In this document: one piece after another, positions 33,956 to 44,766 of the stretch
Layout: each line of letters starts with the position of its first letter
Position numbering within the stretch: the first letter of the stretch is position 1
DNA from: Pomphorhynchus laevis
Lineage: Eukaryota; Acanthocephala; Palaeacanthocephala; Echinorhynchida; Pomphorhynchidae
DNA: 64,000 nt
NCBI GenBank assembly: GCA_012934845.2
Contig: WNNJ02000903.1
Location: forward strand, 1-64,000
Direction: 5' to 3'
Made by a program: the position numbers and the translations under genes
Notes under the pieces: generated by a model
Told to the model about the DNA's origin: nothing
Database searches by the model: none
What the model saw: only the letters and a program-made list of their open reading frames with translations

Positions 33956-34401
33956 AGCTGATTTAATTTGTTCTACTGACATGTTATTATTGACCTGTGG
34001 ACTTTGTTTTCCCGGTAATATGACCTCTGTCAGAAATACTGAAACTATGTATTATTGGTTACGACTTTACTATTATTTTTTCTTATTTTCAAACAAGCAT
34101 GAATTATTAATTCTTAAAAAAGGGAGAAGTTTGCATCCCAAGGTGTTTACACTTTAAAATGTAAACTGCTTCACGTGATCACGTTTAAGAGACCAGGTAA
34201 TGGCCAATAGCTAGGTCGCGTAGCGCGTGGAGTGAAGGTAGGTAGATCTTTATAGATCTTGTTCCAGCCTGCAACCGCGTTAAGCAGGGCAGCCCCCTGT
34301 CAGATGCTGCTGGATGGCCCGTTGTAAGTTTAGTCTGAGTCAACTAAACTAGGTGGCGACACCGAAAAAGCAACGTTAAACATTATGACTTAAAGGTAAA
34401 T

Positions 34402-35007
34402 GTACTCAACAATATTGGAAAAATACGTAAGTACCAATGATTTCAATTTTAGATCTTTTAAATGTAACAGAAAAAATTGTATTGTTTGTGATGTTATAAA
34501 TAATAATTGTATCGTAAGTAATACGACAAACGTTTTTCATTAAATATTAATAATAATTGTAACTGCAATACCGCAGGTGTAGTGTATCTAATACAATGCA
34601 CATGTGGATTGCAATATATAGGAAAAACATATCAAATGTTAAAAACTAGGTTTAGGCAACACATATATAATATACAGCATAATAGTCAAACTATATTTCA
34701 TAAACATATGATATTAATAGGACATGATATTAAAAACTGTAAATTATTTATTTTAGAACATATTATCGAAGAAAACATTTCAATATTAAATCAAAAACTA
34801 TTAGAAAAAAAAGATTTTTGGATTAAAACGCTTAATTCCATGTACCCATTAGGATTGAATGACGTGGTACAAGGAATTGGCAGAAGTAGTATAATACATA
34901 ATAAACAACTATATTATAATAATCCGGTTAAACGCAAACCAAGAAGTCATGGTGATAAAAGGAATAGGAAAAATAGAGTTAAAAATATTAAAATGATATG
35001 TATATAA
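34402..35007 (+). pseudogene. GIY-YIG endonuclease of copy B, frameshifted
   Basis: It is homologous to the intact frame at 3051-2437. The start MYSTILEKYV is at 34402, but a small deletion near 34,530 shifts the frame. The downstream open part (34582-35007) begins at VYLIQCTCGLQYIGKT and keeps the GIY-YIG core, the arginine, EKKDFW and the basic tail. The cysteine-rich N-terminal region is out of frame with it. Confidence 0.82.
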
Positions 35008-35381
35008 ATGAACAATTAGAAATATTAAAACAACTTTTAAGTGATAATAAGCTAAAATATCATTATGTAAATATAAGAAGTTTTTCTAAAGATATCATAT
35101 GTTCAATAAATCAAAAATTAATTAACGACTATGATAGGCTAAGTTGTATAATAGACAGTTATTGTAATACAAAATACTATAATCGTACAATAAATGTAAA
35201 TAATAACAATAGAAAATATACATTAACCATAAACTTCATTAATAAATGTATAGATAACATAAATATAGCCGGACTTTTAAATAATTCGAAAAGTAAAGAC
35301 ATAAAAGGGTCAGATTTAAGTAAATATATTCCTAAAATAAGGTATAAACTCCTACCACCATTAGGACGTAAAAATTTGTAA
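34998..35381 (+). CDS. Linker segment of copy B
   Basis: This 127-residue frame opens at an ATG overlapping the end of the endonuclease frame by 10 bases, as in copy A. It is Asn/Lys/Ile rich with no known domain. It ends early relative to copy A because of a one-base difference in the A-run near 35,373. Confidence 0.55.
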   Translation: MYINEQLEILKQLLSDNKLKYHYVNIRSFSKDIICSINQKLINDYDRLSCIIDSYCNTKYYNRTINVNNNNRKYTLTINFINKCIDNINIAGLLNNSKSKDIKGSDLSKYIPKIRYKLLPPLGRKNL

Positions 35382-35430
35382 TTATAATAAAGAATTAAAA
35401 TCAATATGTAACGATAATATTGGAAGCATA

Positions 35431-37107
35431 ATGGAAACAGAATGCAATTGTAAAAGTCTTAGTTTTGATAAAATAAATGAACATATATGTACCCATAATC
35501 TAGAATTAATTGAAAATTGTGAATTAAGAAAGCTGCTATCAAAAGGGTATAAATATAGATTAAATAATAACAACGACAAAAATAAAATTTACAGTTCGTT
35601 ATATAATAACTTAAATGATTACTTTAGTAAGCTGATTAATAGTGAAAGCTCGAATATATCTAAGATAAAAATTTGGAAAGATTATATATTTGATAAAATT
35701 AAAAATAAAATGAAAATAACAAACAATTATAAAAGGAAAGATAAAATTAATAAAGATATGTATAAAGAACTTACTAAATTAAAGGATAACTATATAATAA
35801 CAACTATTGATAAAGCTAGTAATAACTTTGTCTTCATTTGCAAAAAGCTTTATTATGATATACTAATGAAAGAGGTTAATTCTAATGATTTAAATGTAAA
35901 TCCAGCATATGAACGTAGTGAGTTGAGTTTAGAAACAATTATTACAAGTCACTGTTCTATAATGGATAAAAAGTGTATAAAGGTTGAATTAGATAATAAA
36001 ACTATACCTATATTATATTGGAATCCAAAATTACATAAAAATCCAATAAAACCTAGGTTCATATGTAGTGCGTTTAAATGTACATTAAAACCACTTTCTG
36101 TCTATATGAATAAAATACTTAAAGTAATTAAAGCACATTTTAAAAAATATTGCAAGGTAATCGAAATTAATACTGGTATAAAACACTATTTCAGTATTAA
36201 TTCTACAAACGAATTTTTAGAACAGGCAAAAGGAATAAATTTTCAAAATATAAACACATACGATTTTAGTACGCTTTATACAAATCTAGATTTAGTAGAT
36301 ATTAAAGAAGTGTTATTAAAATTAATTAACCTTATATTCGGAAAAAGATATACATATATATGTTATAATAATTATAACGCCTATCTAACAAAAATTAAAC
36401 CATCAAATAAATATAAATATATGGTTAAAATTGAATTAATAGAATCCTTAAATATTTTGATAAATCAAAATTATTTAAAAGTAGGGACATCTATATTTAG
36501 ACAAGTAAAAGGTGTTTCAATGGGTGGTAATAGTAGCCCAATTATAGCTGACTTGTTTTTAAGCTTTATAGAATATGAATTTGTTCATAACTGTGTAAAA
36601 ACTAAATCTAAACAATATAAATATATGAAATATATGTTTCGATACATTGATGTTATATGTGTATTTAATTCTAATAATTTTTATTCAATTAGTGAGCACA
36701 TTTATCCAGAAAGCCTTATTCTTAACAAAACCAATATTAATGATAAAGAAGATGTATATCTAGATATGAACATTAAATTAACATTAACTAAAACTACTAT
36801 TAATTTATATCGTAAAGATGACATATTTAAATTTACAAGAAACATATTTTTGCATGAGCATTCATGCATACCATATAATATAAAATATAATACATTAAAT
36901 AATGAAATTTTAAGAATTGCAACAATATGTAATGATATTGGCTTTCTTCAAAATCATTTAAATAATTTAATAGATACATATTTTAAACTAGGTTACTATA
37001 AAAATAACATCAAGCAGAAAATAGTAAAATATATAAATCAACACAATAATATAAAGAATAAATTTAAACTCTTAAGTGGCAAATTTTTATGGATGGATAA
37101 TAAATAA
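35431..37107 (+). CDS. Reverse transcriptase of copy B, open but active site altered
   Basis: This is the longest Penelope-like frame in the window, 558 residues from METECNCKSL to FLWMDNK. The N-terminal third is the region before the fingers. Then come YWNPKLHKNPIKPRFICSAF, motif A TYDFSTLYTNLDLVD, motif B GVSMGGNSSPIIADLFLSF and motif C RYIDVICVF. The second catalytic Asp of YIDD is Val here (GAT to GTT near 36,652), and GVP is GVS in motif B. Copies A, C, G and H keep the usual residues wherever they cover these positions. The frame is open but the enzyme should be inactive. Confidence 0.87.
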   Translation: METECNCKSLSFDKINEHICTHNLELIENCELRKLLSKGYKYRLNNNNDKNKIYSSLYNNLNDYFSKLINSESSNISKIKIWKDYIFDKIKNKMKITNNYKRKDKINKDMYKELTKLKDNYIITTIDKASNNFVFICKKLYYDILMKEVNSNDLNVNPAYERSELSLETIITSHCSIMDKKCIKVELDNKTIPILYWNPKLHKNPIKPRFICSAFKCTLKPLSVYMNKILKVIKAHFKKYCKVIEINTGIKHYFSINSTNEFLEQAKGINFQNINTYDFSTLYTNLDLVDIKEVLLKLINLIFGKRYTYICYNNYNAYLTKIKPSNKYKYMVKIELIESLNILINQNYLKVGTSIFRQVKGVSMGGNSSPIIADLFLSFIEYEFVHNCVKTKSKQYKYMKYMFRYIDVICVFNSNNFYSISEHIYPESLILNKTNINDKEDVYLDMNIKLTLTKTTINLYRKDDIFKFTRNIFLHEHSCIPYNIKYNTLNNEILRIATICNDIGFLQNHLNNLIDTYFKLGYYKNNIKQKIVKYINQHNNIKNKFKLLSGKFLWMDNK

Positions 37108-37465
37108 TATACTTTGCATTAGAATAAGATACTAGATAGTTATTTCAGAGGAAATACATCATTAGCATGTATTTGGCCCCGCTGCTATGTTGGGTAGAGG
37201 AGTAAGGGGCCGAAACCTGATAGCATAGCAGTTCCTCCTGATGACCTCTAATTCTTATTCTGATACAACGTCTGTTATTTATTAGTCAATTCATAAAAAT
37301 GACGTTTATTTTAAATTTTATTTTTTATTTTTATTTTTTAACTTGATTTAAATTATAGAAAATCTAAAAACAATTATTAATTTTATTATTTAATTATTAA
37401 ATTTTGATTTAGCATTATTATGTTTTGTTTATTTTATAATTATAAAACAATACGTAGACTCAGTT
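37108..37465 (+). other. Structured 3' UTR of Penelope-like copy B
   Basis: A conserved block at 37175-37244 contains three sets of complementary words: GGCCCC (37175) with GGGGCC (37206), CTGCTATG (37182) with CATAGCAG (37224), and GAGGAG (37197) with TTCCTC (37232). CGAAAC (37211) and CTGATGA (37238) lie among them. Two of the helices interleave, so a pseudoknot is possible. The block is kept in every copy that retains a 3' UTR. Its function is unknown. Confidence 0.55.
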
Positions 37466-37949
37466 AGCTTATTTAATCTAGTGTATCTTATTTTAATACA
37501 ATTGACGATAATTTAGTGAACTTGTAAGTGAATGTATATTTACAATAATTACTTAAATAAACCTGTACTATTAAAAAATACAAATCTATTATATTTTATA
37601 ATATATTTAGATAGTTTTCTTCTGCTCTCTAAAGTTTACAACATATTATTGAAATAACAGTCAATTATATAATGAATTAGTTAACAAAGATTAGGCTAGA
37701 GTTTTTGTCGTTTAAAAATGCATGTTTATGATTGATTGTCATGTTTACATTGTTAATTGATGACGCCAATGATTATGGAGATAAAGATGTCTTAAATTCG
37801 TAAAGAGGCTGTGAGGTTAAAACAACAATAGTCAAATTATCGGCAATTTAGTGATCAGCGTATACAACTTCGTCCATACACGAACAACTAACAACATAAC
37901 AGTGATGGCTATCTTTGTAAAGAATATTGCATGTTTCTGCTTTTTATTT
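37466..37949. other. No gene recognised
   Basis: This is AT-rich spacer between the Penelope-like tandem and the foldback element. The start (37480-37510) resembles a short piece of element 3' UTR (GTGTATCTTATTTTAATACA). Confidence 0.45.
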
Positions 37950-38222
37950 AATTTGAGGAGAGTGATACCATTCCGCGTGAATTTCTTGTAAAACATGTAA
38001 GCCCAACGCGAAAGAATGACGAATGCCATTTCGTCTTCACAATGACTCATCAGTGCCTGATCCCTTCCACTACTGATGAGTCATTCCTCCTCTGCATCCA
38101 GTAGTGGGAGGGATCTGGCACTGATGAGTCATTGTGATGACGAAACGGCATTCGTCATTCTTTCGCGTCTGGCTTACATGTTTTACAAGAAATTCACGCG
38201 GAATGGTCTCACTCTCCTTAAA
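37950..38222. mobile_element. Foldback element F, copy 1, arms carry hammerhead-like core
   Basis: Arms at 37950-38076 and 38098-38222 are inverted copies. The outer end reads CACGCGGAATGGTCTCACTC, shared with the copy at 53.7 kb. In the right arm CTGATGA (38121-38127) is followed by a five-pair stem II (GTCAT-TGTG-ATGAC), GAAA, and a CG/CG stem III ending GTC at 38156. No stem I can be drawn. The left arm holds the same block on the minus strand with one mismatch in stem II. There is no ORF. Confidence 0.72.
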
Positions 38223-38354
38223 TAAAAGTTAGCCGATATTAAAGAGACCTGCGCTGGCATTTGCCAGTGCTTTTGCTAATAATCCTTTTTGGTGAAGCTG
38301 TAGTACTGATTTAGTACTCTATGATGTTAGTAGAAAATTTTCTAGTACATCATC

Positions 38355-38505
38355 CACATTGATTCATTCATTGATTGCCGTCTGCCAGTCCTCATCTGCA
38401 TCCAGTAGTGAAAGGGATCTGGCACTGATGAGTCATTGTGATGACGAAACGCAGTCGTCATTCTTTCGCGCCGGGCTTATGTTTTACAAGTTATTCAATT
38501 TGGTC
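38355..38505 (+). mobile_element. Foldback element F, copy 2, single arm
   Basis: This one-arm copy has CATCTGCATCCAGTAGTG, GGATCTGGCA, the CTGATGA core at 38425-38431, stem II GTCAT-TGTG-ATGAC, GAAAC and a CGTC triplet, then TTCTTTCGCG. It lies 130 bases after copy 1. The opposite arm is missing. Confidence 0.65.
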
Positions 38506-40015
38506 TTTTTATTCAATTAGATTTTACTTGTTTAATTCTCAATAGATGTTGACATATTCATTATTCATATAATCCTAAAATGTTTTTAAAATGAAGTCAA
38601 TAAGTTAATCTTGAATACATGAAAATGTATCGAATCTTGGTCTTTCTTTAAAAAGCGCAGAAATATTGTGATTCGTCTAGTAATGGAGTTTACCTTGATT
38701 AAGTGATTCACCTTAAAATATATTAGAGCTCACAATATCTAACAACAGCACTTGATAAACACAAACGCTATATAAAAGTCATGCAATCAGCGATTATTCC
38801 TATTACGTAAATTAAAAAAAATATTTTTTATATCCTTAAAATTCTATATTTTTTATTTTTCTAAGTTCCATATTTTGATAAAATATGAAATATACTACAA
38901 GATTCATTAATTCATAATTATATACATTTTTTCTAATCCTCAATTTGTGTAAATTTATCTTTTTAGAATTTCTGATGATTCCACTAGCAGCAACTAGTGA
39001 AATATAAAAACAAATTTGTGTTTGTTGATCTGGTTCCAACATAAAAAAGATGATAAGGATCAGTTATTTTTTTATTAAGTATATATTGAGTCAACTCATT
39101 GAATTCCTTCAAAAACATGCATATCGTATCTGCAACTGTGGTCTAACAAAATTTGACGATCGTTTTTTTGTATTTTTGCGAATACTATTCGCAAGATGTC
39201 GTTCGGTGCTCCAACAATCCTTGTTTTTAATCGTGCTTTGATGATTTTCTTAATCGTGCTTTAGCGAGCCTTCAATAAAACTGATACGACTTATCAATAT
39301 TTCACGAAATCGATCATACGTTTTTTTGACCATTTCTGACTATTTTTTGACTATTTTTTTAATACCATTCACAAATTAATGGTATTATGAAGGCGTCCTA
39401 AATTGTTTGATTAATAGAAATGTAAAGTTAATACGAAATATTGGAAATTCTAAGTTTATCAAAACACGTTGCCATTTGTAATATATTTTTAAGAGACATT
39501 TCAAGCGCAATTTTAATGCCCCTACTATATACCTCATCATCAATATCACATATTACACCTATAATATACATATTCTAAGCATTACGACTATGTAGAATGC
39601 ACGATCATTAAAGCAAATATTTTAGTATTGATAGCTAAATTAGTATGGATAGTATTACGATTGCGACAGACATTAAGGGTTCACCAAGAATACAAATAAG
39701 GAAAGTGCTACGACAATCATATATATATATCCTATCATCTACAATTTGTATTTTCTGTCTCTATTATTTTCTGACAAGTTTTATATTTAAAAAATAAAAA
39801 TATTATTGTTTTTATACTAAAAATTAAACATAATTACAAGGATACCTTTAAATATGTCCTTATAAATAATGCTCACTAAAAAGATAATGCTGCCAACTTC
39901 AGCGAGATTTTAAATCACGCAAACATAATGAATTGGCTTTTAGCTACGCTACTTCAACTTTCTGTCAAATCGTGGTTATGCAGTGATCGTATTTTAAATG
40001 AATCTGTGATTTTAA
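38506..40015. other. No gene recognised (1.5 kb)
   Basis: This is AT-rich sequence with only short frames of no recognised family. Confidence 0.45.
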
Positions 40016-40019
40016 ATAT

Positions 40020-42340
40020 ATAATTCTTCTTAGTACATGAGCTGCAGCTTTTGCGGTACCATCCGAGATGAAAAAATCATAGATATAAATCCGCATTGAT
40101 TCACATTATAAACACGTTCGAGATTTTTAATCTTTTTCTTTCCTCGTGATATTCGTATGTACTTACAGGTGTTTTTGGGACAGTAAGATTGGGTATATAA
40201 GTTGAAAATTAAAACATCCATTAAGGACCGCTCAAGTGAACTCACAAACAACCCTAGGCATGACATATCAAGGCATGCGTGGTGATCAATCGAAGTTGAA
40301 GAACTCGTGATCACATGATTACATACTGGAGATAATACTGGTTCAGCATGTATTCCATTACAAACTTCCTCCAATGATTGGCAAATTGTTTTACGTATTA
40401 TGTCATGATAAATGAAGGTGACTCTACCGTGCCTACATAAAGGCGAATGTGTTACAATAACATCCTCCCCATAAATACATTTTGACACACTGATCGGATC
40501 CCAACCAAAACGCAGTGAATGTACATCACGAAATTGCTATGGGCTAGGACAAAATCTCTTTCCAGTCAATGGACGCATTGAAAGCCAGAACAAACCCCAT
40601 TTCTATAGCAAATAACAAAGTTTTTTTAGAGATAGTGTTTACATTATCCATTATACTTGATATATTAAACTTCGTTCTGTTAGTAGAATCTTCATTTGTT
40701 GAAATCCTATCCTGCAAGACTCGTACGTCCTTTACGGAATGAAACTCATCGAACAGATAAATCATTTTGTTTGAGCGATCATATTTATACACTGTTTGCT
40801 CGTTAATATTCAGCAACCCTAATCTGTCATGTTTATCGGAAGTGCAAAAATGAAACCTATCAGCTTCGAAATGTTTCTTAGTTCCGTTATTGATGTCAAC
40901 AACTTTGTCAATAGGATATCCACCAGATCATTGAACCATTCTCCTTTGAATTCACAGGTCCTGATAAGATGTGTCTATCTGTGTAGAAGGTAAAATGCAC
41001 GTACAGTAAACTATTTGAAGATGGGAAATGACAATTTAAGCCAACCGCTCTAAAATTATCACCATCTTACTTATTTTCTTGAACACTTTTGTATAAGCAA
41101 ATGTATCAATGCCAATAAAATAACCAAGTAAATCTATACCTTCTTCTGTGATGTTAATTCCAGTGTTAGTAAAATAATTAGATTGTTCTGATATAACGCT
41201 AGGCTTTAATAACTTATTGCATTTTCCCGATTTCGACTGCTTCAGAAACCGTACCGACAAAAATTACATTATCTGCATACTAACATTGAAATGCATTTGG
41301 CAAACGAGAAGTGATGTTTATCATTAATAGAATCGACGTGGGTGCAAACAAATCATTGACAGGGGGTCTTATTGTTTAGAATCTTCACCATATTCCGTAA
41401 GCAGTGGTAACCACTGAAGTGAGTCAACTCCAGATGGTCCAGTGGAACCTATTGTACGTCGTGCTTCAACAATTCTTCAGCATATAGTTCATCAAAGCAT
41501 CCTATATAAAACGTTAAGCATGTCCGGTATGTGGAATTTACAATTACTTAATTTGCGATACTAACTAACTGTGGATGTTTGTCCCCTAAAATCTCTCGTA
41601 CTCCCTCGTAATTTATTTTCTCACTTAATTTTAGCACTCTCACCTATTGGTAATCAGGATCAATTACTCGCATAGCCTGAACAGTTTTCCCTGGTTTTAT
41701 CAGTTTTTGAAACGTAAACGGCCACGATTTATTATGAATTTCTCTAGTATTGGATATAAATTGTTGCAATCTTTTAGCTTATAACATTATTTCATTCAGT
41801 CTTCCACTTGTCCAAAGATTTAATCTAAGATTTAGTGTGACACTGAAATTTTTCTTGTGGGAATACGTTGGAGAATACATTGGCAAATAACAGTTATCGA
41901 CATAAGTGCTGAACTATTAATATAATTAGAAGTTCCTACTGAACAAATAGCTTTGAAGCTTTATTTATAAATATCCTACTTTCACTACAGCGTGGTAATC
42001 TAAAAGTGTTTGGTCTCCAATTACTTATCTCATTAAAAGCTTTACATAAAGTTAAACTTTTATCTGCTCATTTACTTTGGGTGTCACAAATGTAATCATC
42101 GCTCATGGGTTTACTAGATGTTTAACACCGTTATTGTTCGTTTTATTTTCTTGAATTGTTAGCACTTGAACGTTTTACACGCACGCATATGTTTTTATAC
42201 TTCGTTGCACGGCAATTGAAACAAGGCATCTTGGATTTTCCACATTTACATTTCACACATCTCGAGGCGAGCCCATTACAAGCACAACATAATTCTTCAC
42301 GAAGATTTACTCCGAACCATTTACTAAGTGTACGAGATTA
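40020..42340 (-). mobile_element. Decayed retroelement: Cys-rich N-terminus, RT, restriction-like C-terminus
   Basis: On the minus strand, pieces of one protein appear in order. A cysteine-rich stretch (CCACNGLASRCVKCKCGKSK, about 42,290-42,200) comes first. A pre-RT segment (GSTGPSGVDSLQWLPLLTEYG, about 41,445-41,385) follows, then an RT-end segment (NITEEGIDLLGYFIGIDT, about 41,150). The C-terminal domain (40,550-40,030) reads SLRFGWDPISVSKC, HSPLCRHGRVTFIYHDIIRK, EVCNGIHAEPVL and CLDMSCLGLF with MDVLIFN. I recall this combination from uncharacterised RT-like proteins in cnidarians and other invertebrates. The C/H cluster plus spaced Asp residues resemble the restriction-like endonucleases of R2-type LINEs. 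Many stops interrupt it. The clade name is not settled. Confidence 0.55.
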
Positions 42341-42535
42341 ACTGACAATTGTAATTGAATTGTATTAAATTTTAATTGATTTATAATGGGATTGTATTGA
42401 ATTGTAATTAAATTGTATTGAATTGAAGACGACGTAATAAATTGTACAGACAATGTCGCTTAGACTCATCACTTCGATATAAGTACAATGCATGTCGAAA
42501 TCAGTGTATCAGGGCTAGATCTCGCAAACGCATAA
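42341..42535. repeat. ATTGTATTGAATTGTAATT short repeats and spacer
   Basis: The phrase AATTGTATTGAATTGTAATT and variants repeat between 42,345 and 42,428. The rest is unassigned spacer before the LINE. Confidence 0.5.
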
Positions 42536-42539
42536 TCTA

Positions 42540-44400
42540 TGAACGTCGACTAATCAATTCCATTAATTCCCATCCAAAGTTATTTTATTAATATACTCGT
42601 AGAAATAAATGTGTAAGACCTCTCATATCGTCTTCAAAGTATGGTGAACAGCTGGTTAATTCGCAGTCAGATATTTCGGAGACATTCGCAGATTCATTTA
42701 GGTTTAGTGCTATGAACTTCACAAATAACGATAATGATAATATTAGGATAAGCAATTTGTTGCCGTTGGGGCATTTCACAGTTTCACAATCTTCTGTCTA
42801 TGATGATCTAGCTCGATTATCGATCAATTCATCTCCCGGTCCTAATGACATCTATCCCTTTCTGCTTAGAGCTTGAAGATCCATGCTAACTGTGACATTA
42901 ACTGAACTCTCCAAATGTCAATTGATAAATGCGAAATACCACCGGACTAGAAATGCGCAATTGTAGTTTCGGTTTTTAAGGGTGCTATGTACAATCCTGA
43001 AAATTAAAGATCAGTGAGCTTAACTAGTATTGCCAGTAAAATTTTCGAACGGATAATCTATAGGTATGTTGTGAACTTATTGCGTCAATCAAATCAGATA
43101 AACCCATATCAACATGGATTCACCGTTGGACGATCGTGCTTAACTAATTTACTTTATGCTAGGGAGGCGTGGGTTAATGGCGTGTCTAACAGGATAGTAG
43201 TTGACTGTGTCTTTATTGACTTTAGTAGGGCTTTCGATCGTATACGTCATGAAAATCTCATCGAAGTGCTTTTGAACTGTAAAATAAATCCAATTATTGT
43301 AAACTGGCTCCACGCATTCTTAACGCAACGCTCTTATCGTGTTTGCGTTGGATTGAGCTTATCATCACCACGTTCACTTACATTAGGTACTGTCTTAGGT
43401 CTACTAATTTTCAACATTTATCTAAACACATTGTTAAAACAGCTACACTGTCCGTATTTGGCTTTTACCGATGACCTTAAAATCTTGTCCTAAATTACAT
43501 CGAAAAGCGACATTACTGTATTAAAGCAATATTTAAAAATTATTCACGAATGGAGTAAACGGACAGGAGTAATAATAAATGTAGGTAAATGTGTCCATTT
43601 TCGTTTTGGTCGGAGTGACATACATGCTGATTACATGTTAGGCGATAACATTGTATCTAGAGCGAATCACATATGACCTTGGCACAATTGTTCAATATTC
43701 TTTCAAGACTCGTATGAACACATACAGAATATGTTCAAAATAGTGAAGTATTCTTTACTTATTGAAGAATTGCTCCAAATATTTGCCAGCAGGCTGTTTT
43801 AAGCTACTGTACAACGCAATGGCCTGTCCTCACATTGAGTACAGTACTCAATCATCACTTCCGTGCACTAACGAGGAAATCAATTCACTTGATAATATAT
43901 TAAGACGAGGGTCTCGATTATGTGAAGGAGTTGCACAGTTTCCTTATGCGGAGAGACTAAGAATGCTAGGCATGTGTTCTATCCGGTCACGTTTAATCTA
44001 TTTAGATTTGGTAGCGTTGTAAAAGATCATTAAGGTTATGACGGATATCAAATAAATTTTGTAAGTTTGAATCATCGTGCCTGTCATCGAGGACATAGTC
44101 ATCGATGCGAGCTAATAGCTCGCATCGAGCTGTAGGCGTGTGGAACATGTTACCGGACTTTTTAATATCTATCCATGACATTGATATATTCAATCGAAAA
44201 TTATTAGAATGGATACGACATCCTGATCAGCAAACTATCCGAATAGCATACCCGTCAGATCAACGATAATTTCAACAATTTAATCTCGTTTTTTTTTCTT
44301 TCTTTTTTTGTTTTGGTCTGTCTATCTTTCTATGTGAGCAGACTAAACAGCCCACGGGCTTTGTCTTATGTATTAATAATAATTATTAATAATAATATTC
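42540..44400 (+). mobile_element. CR1-like LINE, RT portion to 3' end
   Basis: The plus strand shows pre-RT sequence (SINSSPGPNDIYPFLLRA near 42,820), then SLTSIASKIFERIIYRYV, motif A VFIDFSRAFDRIRHENLIEV and motif B GTVLGLLIFNIYL. Motif C is YLAFTDDLKIL, with the first residue of the F/YADD box changed. The C-terminal part at 43762-44022 contains YNAMACPHIEYSTQSS. The 3' end near 44,400 is a run of ATTAATAATA units. The endonuclease half is missing and the frame has several breaks. Confidence 0.82.
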
Positions 44401-44766
44401 TACAAGTTAATTATAAGTTCATATAGTTTATTGATTGTTAACTAAATCTAATTGATTGATAAGTTAATTGATTGTTACCTTAATTGACAATTGTGATCAG
44501 CTTATTATAATCAAAACTTTTAACTTAAAATTTTTATATTACTGTTTATTTATTATTATTTGTTTATATTGGTATTTTTAAATTATTATAAATGTTTTGA
44601 ATGTTTCTGCTTTTAATCATTAATGTTTTTTGTTCTTGCTTTAAATAAATCTATCTCCTTAAAAAATATTCTTATTGTATATCAACTTCGAAAGAAGACG
44701 AAACTTGTAGGGAGGCTTAACATCGAAGTTAAAAGTGAAATAAAAAAATGAAATGAAAAAACATCA

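Larger units (their letters stand above)
33956..37465 (+). mobile_element. Penelope-like element, copy B, full length (Naiad-type)
   Basis: The order is leader (33956-34401), GIY-YIG endonuclease (34402-35007, frameshifted), linker (34998-35381), RT (35431-37107) and 3' UTR to about 37465, ending in ACGTAGACTCAGTTAGCT. At 3.5 kb it matches copy A end to end. The same terminal motif closes copy C at about 33,960, which marks the unit boundary in the tandem. The copy is young by its identity to A and C but is damaged in endonuclease, linker and RT active site. Confidence 0.88.

Noticed and set aside
37211-37244. Classical hammerhead in the Penelope-like 3' UTR
   Set aside because: CGAAAC precedes CTGATGA and no stem II joins them in any of the three circular permutations; kept only as a structured block.
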